DNA of 64,000 nucleotides from Sulfotelmatobacter sp963788225 (GTDB lineage Bacteria; Acidobacteriota; Terriglobia; Terriglobales; Acidobacteriaceae), in NCBI GenBank assembly GCA_963788225.1, contig CAWBGI010000002.1:1550001-1614000 (forward strand), written 5' to 3'. The position numbers were made by a program, and so were the translations under genes. The notes beneath the pieces were generated by a model, which ran no database searches, was not told the DNA's origin, and saw only the letters and a program-made list of their open reading frames with translations. How positions within the stretch are numbered: position 1 is the first letter of the stretch; each line of letters begins with the position of its first letter. Shown here in pieces: positions 7,596 to 15,995 of the stretch.

Positions 7596-8819
7596 TTATG
7601 AATATCTCTCCTGGATGAAGGCTGCGATTCCGGCATACGCACTCGTAAGCGTCTTCTCATCCGGCAGAAACACAATGCGGAAGTGCTGCGTCCCTGGCTT
7701 CTGCCCGAAGCCGGAGCCGTGGACGACCATGACGTGCTTCTGGCGGATCAGTTCTTTCGCGAAGACCTCGTCGGTTTCGGGGATGTCGCTTTCTGGAAAA
7801 CGTATGCGCGGAAACGCGTAGAAGGCGCCGCGCGGGACGACGCAGCTTATGCGCGGCGTGGACTCGCACCACTTCTGGGTGAGATCGCGGCGGGAGCGCA
7901 GTTTGCGCCGCACTTCGATGAGGTGATCCTGCGGGCCTTCGAGCGCGGGCTTGATGGCGTATTGCTCGGGATGATTGGCGCAGAGGCGCGCGCGCAGCAG
8001 GCGGTGAATGCCTTCGGTGTAAGGCTTGATGGCCGCGGTGTCGCCGGAGACGATCCCCCAGCCAATCCGCCATCCGGGGACTAGATAATTTTTCGACATG
8101 CCACCGAAGGTGATGCAGGGCACGTCGGGAGCAACCGTGGCGAAGGCGAGGTGAGGCGTGTCTTCTAGAATCAGTTTGTCGTAAATCTCGTCGGAGAACA
8201 CGACCAGGTTGTGGCGGCGCGCTAGTTCAGCAATTTGTTCGAGCATCGGCCGCGAACATAGTGAGCCCGTTGGATTATTCGGATTAATCAGCACGATGCC
8301 GCGGGTGCGCGGCGTTAACTTGCGTTCGATGTCGGCCAGTTCGGGCTGCCAGGCGTCGTCTTCGTTCAAATCGTAAGCGTTGAGCGTTATCCCCAGTTTG
8401 CACAGGACGGCCGAGTAGAGCGGGTAGTCGGGGCTGGGGGTGAGAATGTCTTCGCCGGGGTTGACCAGCGCGCTGATGCAAAGATCGACCGTCTCGCTGA
8501 CGCCGGAGGTGACGAAGACATCGCGCACCGTGGAGATGCCCTTGCGCGCAGCTTCGCCGCGAATTGCCTCCAGCGCTTCGGGAATGCCGGGCGACGGCGC
8601 GTATCCATTCTTGCCGTCGCGCATGGCTTTGTAGGCGGCTTCGATGATGTGCGGCGGCGTTTGGAAATCGAAGTTGAGCGGATCGCCAACGTTCAGCGGC
8701 AGAACTTTGTGTCCTTGCTGAATGACTTCGTCGGCTACGCAGGCCAAGTCACGGATGGCATAGCGGACGTTCTCCAGACGCTTGGCGGCGGTGATTTCGC
8801 GGGCTTGGGTCATAGGCAT
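7596..8819 (-). CDS. Class I/II PLP-dependent aminotransferase (alanine aminotransferase-like)
   Basis: This 407-residue fold-type I aminotransferase has NVGDP (substrate loop), VTSGVSETVD, INPNNPTGSLCS, VFSDEIYDKL (the Asp that contacts the pyridine nitrogen) and the PLP lysine Lys243 in MSKNYLVPGWRIGW, followed by an Arg that binds the carboxylate. The pattern is closest to the AlaA/aspartate aminotransferase group. The start at 8819 is preceded on the minus strand by AAGGGGG about 9 nt away. A second ATG lies two codons later, and the longer open frame (to 8939) has no ribosome-binding site. Donor and acceptor cannot be fixed from sequence. No operon partner. Confidence 0.9.
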   Translation of the reverse strand: MPMTQAREITAAKRLENVRYAIRDLACVADEVIQQGHKVLPLNVGDPLNFDFQTPPHIIEAAYKAMRDGKNGYAPSPGIPEALEAIRGEAARKGISTVRDVFVTSGVSETVDLCISALVNPGEDILTPSPDYPLYSAVLCKLGITLNAYDLNEDDAWQPELADIERKLTPRTRGIVLINPNNPTGSLCSRPMLEQIAELARRHNLVVFSDEIYDKLILEDTPHLAFATVAPDVPCITFGGMSKNYLVPGWRIGWGIVSGDTAAIKPYTEGIHRLLRARLCANHPEQYAIKPALEGPQDHLIEVRRKLRSRRDLTQKWCESTPRISCVVPRGAFYAFPRIRFPESDIPETDEVFAKELIRQKHVMVVHGSGFGQKPGTQHFRIVFLPDEKTLTSAYAGIAAFIQERYS

Positions 8820-8997
8820 GAGATTGGCCCCCTTGATTTTACTCAGAAGTATTGAAGCCGCCAACGCCCTTCGTCGCCCTGAGAACCGCAGGCAACAGCG
8901 ATATGAGGAGATGACAAAACGTTGACAGAGCGGTGACAAGCGGCGCCTGCTCCGGACCCTAAGATGACTACAGAGATTTAGACCAGAGGTTTACATA

Positions 8998-9369
8998 ATG
9001 AAAACATCCAAGATTGTGGTCCTGACTTTCAGCATGCTCACGTTGTTTCTCGTGCTTGCCGACACGCAGGTTTCGAAAGGTGAGACAGCGGGCGTGCACG
9101 AAATCCGAATGACCGCGAAGAAATACGAATTCACTCCCAACTCGATCCACGTAAAAAAGGGCGAGCATGTGAAGTTGCTGATCACCGCCCTCGATCATGA
9201 CCACGGGTTCAAGCTGGCTGCGTTCGACATCCAACAGGAACTTAAGGAAGGCGAGACCACCACGATTGAGTTCACCGCCGACAAAGCGGGCACGTTCCGC
9301 TTTGCCTGTTCGCACGTCTGCGGATTCGGGCACCGCGGAATGAAAGCGGAACTTGTGGTGGAAGAATAG
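8998..9369 (+). CDS. Exported cupredoxin-domain protein (CuA-like motif)
   Basis: The 123-residue protein has an N-terminal signal peptide (MKTSKIVVLTFSMLTLFLVL) and a single cupredoxin barrel. The C-terminal ligand loop reads CSHVCGFGHRGM, that is Cys-x3-Cys-x3-His-x2-Met, with an upstream DHDHGF that can supply the other His. This spacing matches the binuclear CuA site of cytochrome oxidase subunit II and nitrous oxide reductase. His stands where CuA proteins commonly have Glu or Trp between the cysteines. There is no membrane anchor of the subunit II type and no oxidase gene nearby, so it may be a stand-alone electron carrier or copper chaperone. A GAGG 8 nt before the ATG supports the start. 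Confidence 0.85.
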   Translation: MKTSKIVVLTFSMLTLFLVLADTQVSKGETAGVHEIRMTAKKYEFTPNSIHVKKGEHVKLLITALDHDHGFKLAAFDIQQELKEGETTTIEFTADKAGTFRFACSHVCGFGHRGMKAELVVEE

Positions 9370-9437
9370 CCGGGCTAGCGTTTGCGATTATGTCGAGGCA
9401 CCTGACTCTCGCCGACATTTGGAACAAAGCAAAACCT

Positions 9438-9492
9438 TAACCACGGGGGCACGGAGGATCACAGGCTAAAGCCAACCGACCTGGCGTGGTTA
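9438..9492. terminator. Inverted repeat between convergent genes, possible two-way terminator
   Basis: TAACCACG (9438-9445) and CGTGGTTA (9485-9492) are perfect 8-nt inverted arms 39 nt apart, between the cupredoxin stop (9369) and the aldehyde dehydrogenase stop (9499, minus). The long loop and absence of a T-run make termination uncertain. Confidence 0.3.
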
Positions 9493-9498
9493 TAGCTT

Positions 9499-11037
9499 CT
9501 ACTCAGCTCTATCGATCTGTGCCTTCTGCAGTTTGTCGGAATAGTCGACGTAGACCGACTTCCACTCGGTGTAGAAATCGATTGCGCCGATGCCACCTTC
9601 GCGGTGGCCGTTGCCGGTGGCTTTGGTGCCGCCGAAAGGCAGGTGGACTTCCGCGCCGATCGTCGGCGCGTTGATGTAGGTGATGCCGGCATAGAGGTCG
9701 CGAATCGCGGCGAAAGCCTTGTTTACGTCTTTGGTGTAGAGCGCGGAAGAGAGTCCGTATTCGATGCCGTTGGCGATCTCGATGGCGTCTTCCAGATCGT
9801 CGCACGGAATGATCGATACGACCGGGCCAAAGATTTCTTCCTGCGCGATGCGCATCTTGGGGTCGACGTCGGTGAATACCGTCGGCTCCATGAACCAGCC
9901 GTATTGGTACTCGCCATGTTCGAGGCGATTGCCGCCGCACATCAGCTTTGCGCCTTCGTCCTTTCCGATCTCGACGTAGCTGAGGTCGGTCTGCAATTGC
10001 TTTTCATTGATGGCCGGACCCATCTCCACTGTTTCGTCGAGACCGTTGCCTACTCTCAGTTTCTTGGCGCGCGCGACGTATCTTTCGACGAACTCGCCGT
10101 AGACACCTTTCTGCACGACGATGCGGCTGGTGGCAGTGCAGCGCTGGCCGGTGGTGCCGAATCCTCCCCAGAGCCCGCCGTCGATGGCGAGGTCGAGGTT
10201 GGCGTCATCCAGAACGATCATGGGGTTCTTGCCGCCGAGTTCGAGTGAGCAGTGCTTGAAACTCTTGGCCGCTATGCCGCCGATGATCCGGCCGACGGCG
10301 GAGGATCCGGTCAGCGAGATGGCGCGCACGTCGGCGTGCTCGGCCAGAGGCGTGCCTACATCCGGTCCGAATCCCGCGACGATATTGATTACGCCTTTGG
10401 GCAGGCCGGCGTCGGTTAGCGCGCGAACCAGGTTGAATGTGGAAAGCGGAGTGTCCTGCGCGGGCTTGATGACGCAGGTGTTGCCGCAGACCACCGCGGG
10501 CAGCAGCTTCCACGAGGAAATCGCCATGGGAAAATTCCAGGGCGTGATCATGCCGCAGACGCCAATGGGCTGGCGCACGGCCATGGCGAACTTGTTGGGC
10601 ATTTCCGAAGGCACGGTGGGGCCGAAGAGGCGGCGTCCTTCGCCGGCGTTGTAGTAGGCGGCGTCGATGGCTTCCTGCACATCGCCGCGAGTTTCGGCAA
10701 GCACCTTGCCCATTTCGCGCGTCATCTCGCGGGCGTAGTCTTCTTTGCGCTCGATGAGAATCTCTGCGGCCCGGAAGATGATCTCAGCCCGGCGCGGGGC
10801 AGGTACTAGACGCCACTTGGCGAAGGCGCGCTTGGCCGCGTCCACGGCTGCGTCTACGTCCGCCTCGGCGGATTTCTGGAAGATGCCGACCACGTCGCGA
10901 GTGTCGGCTGGGTTGCGATCTTGGAAAGTTTCTCCGGTCGCGGACTCAACCCACTCGCCGTCGATGAAGTTCTTTAGGACTTTGGCGGGCGGGTGGACGC
11001 CGAGAGTTGTGGGAGAAGCGAGGGTGTTGATGGCCAT
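9499..11037 (-). CDS. NAD(P)-dependent aldehyde dehydrogenase
   Basis: This 512-residue enzyme shows the full ALDH set: ITPWNFPMAISSWKL with the oxyanion Asn, VIKPAQDTPLS for the cofactor, ISLTGSSAVGR, the general base Glu in CSLELGGKNP, the nucleophilic Cys in TTGQRCTATSR and EEIFGPVVSIIP near the end. The C-terminal FGGTKATGNGHREGG resembles ALDH7-like or succinate-semialdehyde enzymes. An AAGGAGC lies just before the ATG at 11037, which supports the start. The closest substrate class (aminoadipate semialdehyde, succinate semialdehyde or a general aldehyde) cannot be decided, and no pathway neighbours are present. Confidence 0.92.
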   Translation of the reverse strand: MAINTLASPTTLGVHPPAKVLKNFIDGEWVESATGETFQDRNPADTRDVVGIFQKSAEADVDAAVDAAKRAFAKWRLVPAPRRAEIIFRAAEILIERKEDYAREMTREMGKVLAETRGDVQEAIDAAYYNAGEGRRLFGPTVPSEMPNKFAMAVRQPIGVCGMITPWNFPMAISSWKLLPAVVCGNTCVIKPAQDTPLSTFNLVRALTDAGLPKGVINIVAGFGPDVGTPLAEHADVRAISLTGSSAVGRIIGGIAAKSFKHCSLELGGKNPMIVLDDANLDLAIDGGLWGGFGTTGQRCTATSRIVVQKGVYGEFVERYVARAKKLRVGNGLDETVEMGPAINEKQLQTDLSYVEIGKDEGAKLMCGGNRLEHGEYQYGWFMEPTVFTDVDPKMRIAQEEIFGPVVSIIPCDDLEDAIEIANGIEYGLSSALYTKDVNKAFAAIRDLYAGITYINAPTIGAEVHLPFGGTKATGNGHREGGIGAIDFYTEWKSVYVDYSDKLQKAQIDRAE

Positions 11038-11101
11038 GATTGCTCCTTATGAAGGCTTGAATATTGATGCTACAGGGGGTGGGGAAGGTGCGGCAAGGGA
11101 G

Positions 11102-11143
11102 GAAGCTTCGAGCTTCGAGCTACGAGCTTCGAGCAGTAAGCAT
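11102..11143. repeat. Heptamer repeat tract (CGAGCTT unit)
   Basis: Six 7-nt units in register: GAAGCTT, CGAGCTT, CGAGCTA, CGAGCTT, CGAGCAG, TAAGCAT. The tract ends on the stop codon of the minus-strand nucleotidyltransferase gene (11143-11145) and no inverted partner is seen nearby. Confidence 0.75.
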
Positions 11144-11577
11144 CACGATTCAGCTATTCTCTGGGCCGCGTTCCACTGCGGTGCTAATCCCAGGTCGCGG
11201 ATACATTTGTCCAGATACGAGCGATCCAGAGAAGCACCTCGAAGTCTCAAGATTCCCGCGGCATCGTCAATCTGACGTTGGGATTTGCGAATGATCATGT
11301 CAATCTTCCACGAAGTCTTGAGGTCGATGATGTTGAACATGGACTCGCGTTTGAGTGCTTCCAACGCCGCGTCCGCTTCAGCATAGTATTCGCCGCGTGG
11401 CAGGCTCTCGATGAAGGCCCGTAGTAGTGCGGAGTTCGCTTCGATGACAAGATCGATGTCCTGGGTTGAGCGCGGAGACCCGTAAAACACGCTGGCAAAC
11501 GATCCCGTCAGCGAATACGGGATTCCAGCGCGATTGAGTTCCGCTGCAACCCGCTGTAAGGCTTCAGGGACGATCAT
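11143..11577 (-). CDS. Nucleotidyltransferase-fold protein
   Basis: The 144-residue protein has the nucleotidyltransferase signature TGSFASVFYGSPRSTQDIDLVI (GS then D-x-D within about 15 residues) and later FNIIDLKTSWKIDMII with a third acidic position, as in the AbiEii/MNT-type minimal nucleotidyltransferases. The start at 11577 overlaps the stop of the small upstream gene by 4 nt, so it is the second gene of a coupled pair. This layout resembles toxin-antitoxin modules based on nucleotidyltransferases, but the partner is not a recognisable HEPN or AbiEi protein. Role as toxin or tRNA/protein modifier is open. Confidence 0.75.
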   Translation of the reverse strand: MIVPEALQRVAAELNRAGIPYSLTGSFASVFYGSPRSTQDIDLVIEANSALLRAFIESLPRGEYYAEADAALEALKRESMFNIIDLKTSWKIDMIIRKSQRQIDDAAGILRLRGASLDRSYLDKCIRDLGLAPQWNAAQRIAES

Positions 11578-11804
11578 TTTAGGCCGGCGGGCGGCGGCTT
11601 GGGAAAGAAAGCGAGCCTGAGCAATTCCCGCGCGATTTCTTTCTCCTTCCATTCCGGATGCTCTTGCCTCAGCCGCGCCCGGTTCAGTTCGCGGCCAAAC
11701 ATACTCATCTCGTAGGCGAGAACGATCTTCCGCTCGCCGGACATCGCGCGATGCAGTTCGAGCTGTACGGCTCGCGCTGCGGGGTTTGTGTCAGAGATGG
11801 GCAC
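11574..11804 (-). CDS. Small conserved protein paired with the nucleotidyltransferase
   Basis: This is a 76-residue protein with a GTG start. The sequence pattern AARAVQLELHRAMSGERKI, then MFGRELNRARLRQEHPEW and EIARELLRLAFF matches, from memory, a widespread small helical family in which a LR-x-x-HPEW element recurs and which is commonly encoded just before a minimal nucleotidyltransferase. It overlaps the downstream gene by 4 nt. No enzymatic motif is visible. It may bind or neutralise its partner, which is inference from gene order. Confidence 0.65.
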   Translation of the reverse strand: MPISDTNPAARAVQLELHRAMSGERKIVLAYEMSMFGRELNRARLRQEHPEWKEKEIARELLRLAFFPKPPPAGLK

Positions 11805-11957
11805 GCCAGAATGGTAGCACGCGCCGGAACGTCCAGATTATTGCGGCAGTCGCGATGCAACGAAAGTCAAAATCCCCATCCCTTACGCTTCTGCCCAGGG
11901 CAGGCTCTCTCGCAAAAGAGCGCGAGAAGGAGGGGGTCTCCCGGATTCTGAGGCTCA

Positions 11958-14015
11958 CTATCCCGCCGATTTCGTGCTTCCACCCCCTCCGTCGAATTCT
12001 TCGGCCATCCAGTGTTCGAGCGCGGTCATATTTGCTGGTCTGCCCAGGAAATTCTTTACCAGATCATTCGCCGACATCGATCCACCAGGCTCGAGCACGA
12101 CGCGTCGATACTTCATGGGAGCCTCGCCGGCCAGCAGGTTGTGATGATCGAACTGAAGGAAGAAGTCTTCGGCGATCACCTTATCCCACAGATAGGTGTA
12201 GTAGGCGCTGGAGTAGCCCCCAAGATGTCCGAAGGAGGCCCACATGTGCGTGCCGGGTAGCGGTGTAAAGAGAGTGTAGCGGCGGTTGGCGTCATTGGTG
12301 ACAGCGTCGAGGTTCACCTCCTCGGGCTTGGTTTTGTAGATGTTGTAGGAGATGGCGGTCAGGGCGTTCTGACGGCAGGCCCAGGCGCCGCGTCCGAAGG
12401 CGCTGGCGCGGTTCATGCGGGCGACGAACTCGGCGGGAATGGGCTCACCGGTTTTGTAATGGCGGGCGAACTTGGCCAGGACTTGCGGGCTGCGAATCCA
12501 TTCTTCCAGCATTTGCGAAGGAGCTTCGACGAAATCGGATTCCATGGTGATGCCGCTGATGCCAGCCCACTGCTGCTGGCCTCCGAGGATGTGATGCATC
12601 AGGTGGCCGAATTCGTGAAAGAAGGTTTCCACGTCGCCGTAGTCCATCAGCCCGGGGTCGGTGGCGGTGGGAACTGGGAAGTTGCAGACCAGGATGGCCT
12701 CGGGTAGCTGCTTGCCACAGATGCCGTCTAATACCGGGACCATTTCCGCATGGCTGAATTTGCCAGGGCGCGGGTGCATGTCGAGATAAAAGCGGCCGAT
12801 GGGCCGGTCGTGGTCGATGACAATCCAGCTTTCGACGGAGGGATCCCACGCGGGGACGTTTGTCTCTTGCTGGAAGCTGACGTGGAACAATTCAGCGGCG
12901 GCGTCGAGGATTCCCTGCTTCACCTGCATGAAGGGAAAGTAGGGGCGCACGGATTGAGAATCGAAGTCGTAGCGGGAGCGGCGCACTAATTCGGAGAGAT
13001 AGGCTCTTTCGTAGTCCCAGATCTCTTTCGCGGCGGGATCGGTCTTCTGTTTTTCGGCAAGCAGCATCTCGAATTCGCGCTGGGCGAGCGGGCGCGAGGC
13101 GTCGTTCACCTGCTGGATGAAATCACCGATATTGTCGCCTTTGGCGACCATTTTATCTGCAGCGTTGTAGTCGGCCCAGTTGGAAAAGCCGAGAAGCGTG
13201 GCGATCTCGTAGCGCGTCTTAATCAGGCTCGTTAGAACTTCCTGGTTTTTGGGGTAGGCGCGAGTCGCGAAGGCGAGCGTGACGCGGCGGCGCAGGGCAT
13301 CGCTCTTGGCGAAGTTGAAGACCGGCAGAGCATCGGGATAATCGGTGGTGATGCGCACCTTGCCGTCGGTGCCGGGCTTGTGGCGGTCGATGTAATCCTG
13401 GGGCAGGCCTTCGAGCTCTGAACGATCGGCCTCGACTACTTTTTGGCCATCGGCAATATTGCGATCGAACATGGACTGTTCTTCGGTGGCCTGATCGTTC
13501 AGTTTCTTGAGGCGGGCGCGGGTGGCGTCATCTTTGTCAACGCCGGCCAAGCGGAACTGGAGAAGCTGGCGCTGCACGTAATAGCGCGTGGCGGAGTCGG
13601 CCTTGGACAGATCGAGCGCGGCGAGTGCGTTGTAGACCTCATGATTGAGCGCGATGGCAGTCTGCGCCGCGCTGGCGTTGGTGAGCATGGCCGTGGCGTG
13701 ATCGCGGAACGTGGCATCGGGATGGACGTGCGTCATTAACGCTGCGAAGTATCCGGCGGAGTTATTTTCGCGCACGGCGTCATCGAAGGGGACGAGAGTG
13801 TTTTCAATGGTGCGCGGGCCTTTCGCGGCTAGCAGAGTGTCGATGGCGCGCCGGCCGGCGGCCAGGTGATCGGTCTCGATCTTGTCGAAGGCCGCAGCGT
13901 CAGGCTTGGAGGACCAGATGGTCGGCTGCGAGACGGCGATGCGCTGGGCGGAAAGGACGGCAGCAAGAAGAAAAGGGAGACACAGAAGTATAAGCAGGCG
14001 TGCGACCAGCAACAT
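11958..14015 (-). CDS. Secreted M3-family metallopeptidase (oligopeptidase-like)
   Basis: This 685-residue zinc peptidase carries the motif FFHEFGHLMHHILGG (His467, Glu468, His471) and the downstream glutamate segment GITMESDFVEAPSQMLEEW, which supplies the third ligand. Family members (thimet oligopeptidase, OpdA, Dcp) cut short peptides in a deep channel. The N-terminus MLLVARLLILLCLPFLLAAV ending near LSAQ is a signal peptide, so unlike cytosolic OpdA this copy is exported, probably scavenging peptides in the periplasm. Length is normal for the family. The gene is monocistronic with about 150-nt gaps on both sides. Confidence 0.92.
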   Translation of the reverse strand: MLLVARLLILLCLPFLLAAVLSAQRIAVSQPTIWSSKPDAAAFDKIETDHLAAGRRAIDTLLAAKGPRTIENTLVPFDDAVRENNSAGYFAALMTHVHPDATFRDHATAMLTNASAAQTAIALNHEVYNALAALDLSKADSATRYYVQRQLLQFRLAGVDKDDATRARLKKLNDQATEEQSMFDRNIADGQKVVEADRSELEGLPQDYIDRHKPGTDGKVRITTDYPDALPVFNFAKSDALRRRVTLAFATRAYPKNQEVLTSLIKTRYEIATLLGFSNWADYNAADKMVAKGDNIGDFIQQVNDASRPLAQREFEMLLAEKQKTDPAAKEIWDYERAYLSELVRRSRYDFDSQSVRPYFPFMQVKQGILDAAAELFHVSFQQETNVPAWDPSVESWIVIDHDRPIGRFYLDMHPRPGKFSHAEMVPVLDGICGKQLPEAILVCNFPVPTATDPGLMDYGDVETFFHEFGHLMHHILGGQQQWAGISGITMESDFVEAPSQMLEEWIRSPQVLAKFARHYKTGEPIPAEFVARMNRASAFGRGAWACRQNALTAISYNIYKTKPEEVNLDAVTNDANRRYTLFTPLPGTHMWASFGHLGGYSSAYYTYLWDKVIAEDFFLQFDHHNLLAGEAPMKYRRVVLEPGGSMSANDLVKNFLGRPANMTALEHWMAEEFDGGGGSTKSAG

Positions 14016-14173
14016 GAAAACCTCGCGGAAAACTTGGGTGGAACGATTTGGAACCGATGTTTGGAGTGCTTGAGAAATTGTTGATGACCGCGTCTTGCCG
14101 TGTCAAGCCGGGACAGATGTCGCCAGCCTTTGCCCGGAGGACGCCCGGGTTTGCTGTCCACACTTGAATCACT

Positions 14174-15826
14174 CTAGCGCCAGCGTTTTATCTGCGGCCA
14201 GAGTTGGGCCAGGGTGCCGAACTTCGGGCCGTGGCAGATGTAAACTGCGATTTCTTTTTCCAGCGCGTAGGGATTGTCGGCAGAATCCCCGATGTAGTTG
14301 ACGTGCCGCCAGAGTTCTTCGAGCCGCCGACGGGTGTCGTCGAGAACGATCATGCAGTTGCCGGAATAACCGCGCGGGCCCCAGAGAAACCAGGTTTGAT
14401 GGCCGCTGAGCGCCGGCGGCAAGCCGTATTTGCTGCCGAGGAAGTCGATAGCACCCGCCTGGCCGTAGTCCTGCGCGAAGATGCCGCAGTTTTTGTCTTG
14501 GCGCTCTTCGGGAGTCAGCCTGTTCCAGGCAACCGCAGTTTCGGCGACAATCTCCTCCCATCCAAATTGGTCGGCGTACCACTGAGGCAGAGGAGCGCGG
14601 GCGTGACTGTGTTCCATCACCGGCAGTTTGAAGGCAAGGGTCTTCGTATAGGCCTGAAAATTCTCCGGGGAGAGCACCGGCACAGTGATGGGAACCAGAT
14701 GGATTCCATCGGCAAGAAGAATGATGACGATGACGGGCTTCAGCCACGCATAGCGCGGACGCGACTCCGGCGATCGTTTTTTCGACCTTTCGATTGCCGA
14801 TTCGATCATGACGGCACCCGCGGCCAGCAGCATGGGATAGACGGGAGCGAGGTAGTAATTCTTTCCGTGAAGGACGAACAGAACAGTGAAGCAAACCAGA
14901 TAGCACCATCCAAGAAAGCGATAGGGCTTGAGGCGCTGGGAGAACAGGAAGGCGAACAAGCCGGCCAGCCAGATTGGAGCGGTGAAAGGATGGACGAGCA
15001 ACGTCTGCTCAAGGAAATATCTGGGAAAGGGAAGGACGACGTCGCGGCCTTCGGCGCGAATGTTGTGCATCAGTTGAAGAAACGGCCAATCATAGTGTGC
15101 GTTCCAGATCAGGTTGGGAAGAAAGAGGAGAAACGCGGCCAGCCCGCCGATCCAGATCCACGGATTGAGAAACGTGCGGCGCTGCGCGGTGAGCAGCAAG
15201 CCCACGGCGATGCCGAAACCGAATAAGGCGATGGTGTACTTCTCTTCCATTCCAAGCCCGGCGAAGACGCCGAACCAGAGCCAATAGCGGGGATTGTCAC
15301 GCTTGATGGCGAGGATGGCAAAGTAGGCGCAGCCCATCCAGAGATTGGGCTCGAGGCAGTTAGTGCCGAGCAGGCTGCCGTTGGAGAGATATTGCGGCGC
15401 TATGACAACAGTGATGGCGCTGAGCAGCAGGGCGAAGCCCCGTCCGCCGAATTCGCGGGCCAGGACGGCGGTTTGCACGACGAGGAGAGACGACGCCAGC
15501 GCGGGAATGAAGCGAATGCTGCGAAGTGAGTCTCCCAGGATAGCGCGGTTGATGTGGATGAGAAACGGGATGAGCGGCGGTTGGTCAACGTATCCCCAGG
15601 CAAGGTGATCGCCGCAGGAGATGTAATCGAACTCGTCGCGAAAGTAGCCGTAGCGGTTGTTGAAATAGATGTGGAAGAGCAACTTGGCGAGGGTGATGGC
15701 CCAGATGATTGCCATACCGCTGGCCAGGAATGAGTGATGGCCGCGCCTGGCCGGCGGTAGAGATAGAGATGAAGATGGGCTAGCCATGAGCGTAAAAGCA
15801 TAACGGAAGGCCGAGGAATCTGTCAT
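14174..15826 (-). CDS. GT39/ArnT-like integral membrane glycosyltransferase
   Basis: The 550-residue polytopic protein has the early acidic loop YFRDEFDYISCGDHLAWGYVDQPPLIPFL characteristic of the PMT/ArnT GT-C fold (Asp/Glu pair plus the W-x-Y-x-D-QPP motif), followed by about eleven hydrophobic segments and a soluble C-terminal domain (about 390-550). Such enzymes use a polyprenyl-linked sugar to modify lipid A, proteins or glycans at the outer face of the inner membrane. Start at 15826 or at the Met 13 codons later (15787). Neither has a strong ribosome-binding site. It is divergent from the FecR-domain gene. Acceptor unknown. Confidence 0.88.
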   Translation of the reverse strand: MTDSSAFRYAFTLMASPSSSLSLPPARRGHHSFLASGMAIIWAITLAKLLFHIYFNNRYGYFRDEFDYISCGDHLAWGYVDQPPLIPFLIHINRAILGDSLRSIRFIPALASSLLVVQTAVLAREFGGRGFALLLSAITVVIAPQYLSNGSLLGTNCLEPNLWMGCAYFAILAIKRDNPRYWLWFGVFAGLGMEEKYTIALFGFGIAVGLLLTAQRRTFLNPWIWIGGLAAFLLFLPNLIWNAHYDWPFLQLMHNIRAEGRDVVLPFPRYFLEQTLLVHPFTAPIWLAGLFAFLFSQRLKPYRFLGWCYLVCFTVLFVLHGKNYYLAPVYPMLLAAGAVMIESAIERSKKRSPESRPRYAWLKPVIVIILLADGIHLVPITVPVLSPENFQAYTKTLAFKLPVMEHSHARAPLPQWYADQFGWEEIVAETAVAWNRLTPEERQDKNCGIFAQDYGQAGAIDFLGSKYGLPPALSGHQTWFLWGPRGYSGNCMIVLDDTRRRLEELWRHVNYIGDSADNPYALEKEIAVYICHGPKFGTLAQLWPQIKRWR

Positions 15827-15995
15827 CGGGCGACTCAGCGCTCCCCAACCCGAACACGCAGACGGACCGGTGGTCGAAAGTGCCGCAAACGAAGGTAACG
15901 TTCCCTATTGATTACCTATTCTTGGCGCATACGCGCTTGTGATAACTTTGGCATTACCGCATATTCAACAGGTTTGAATAAGGTTTTAAGGACAC

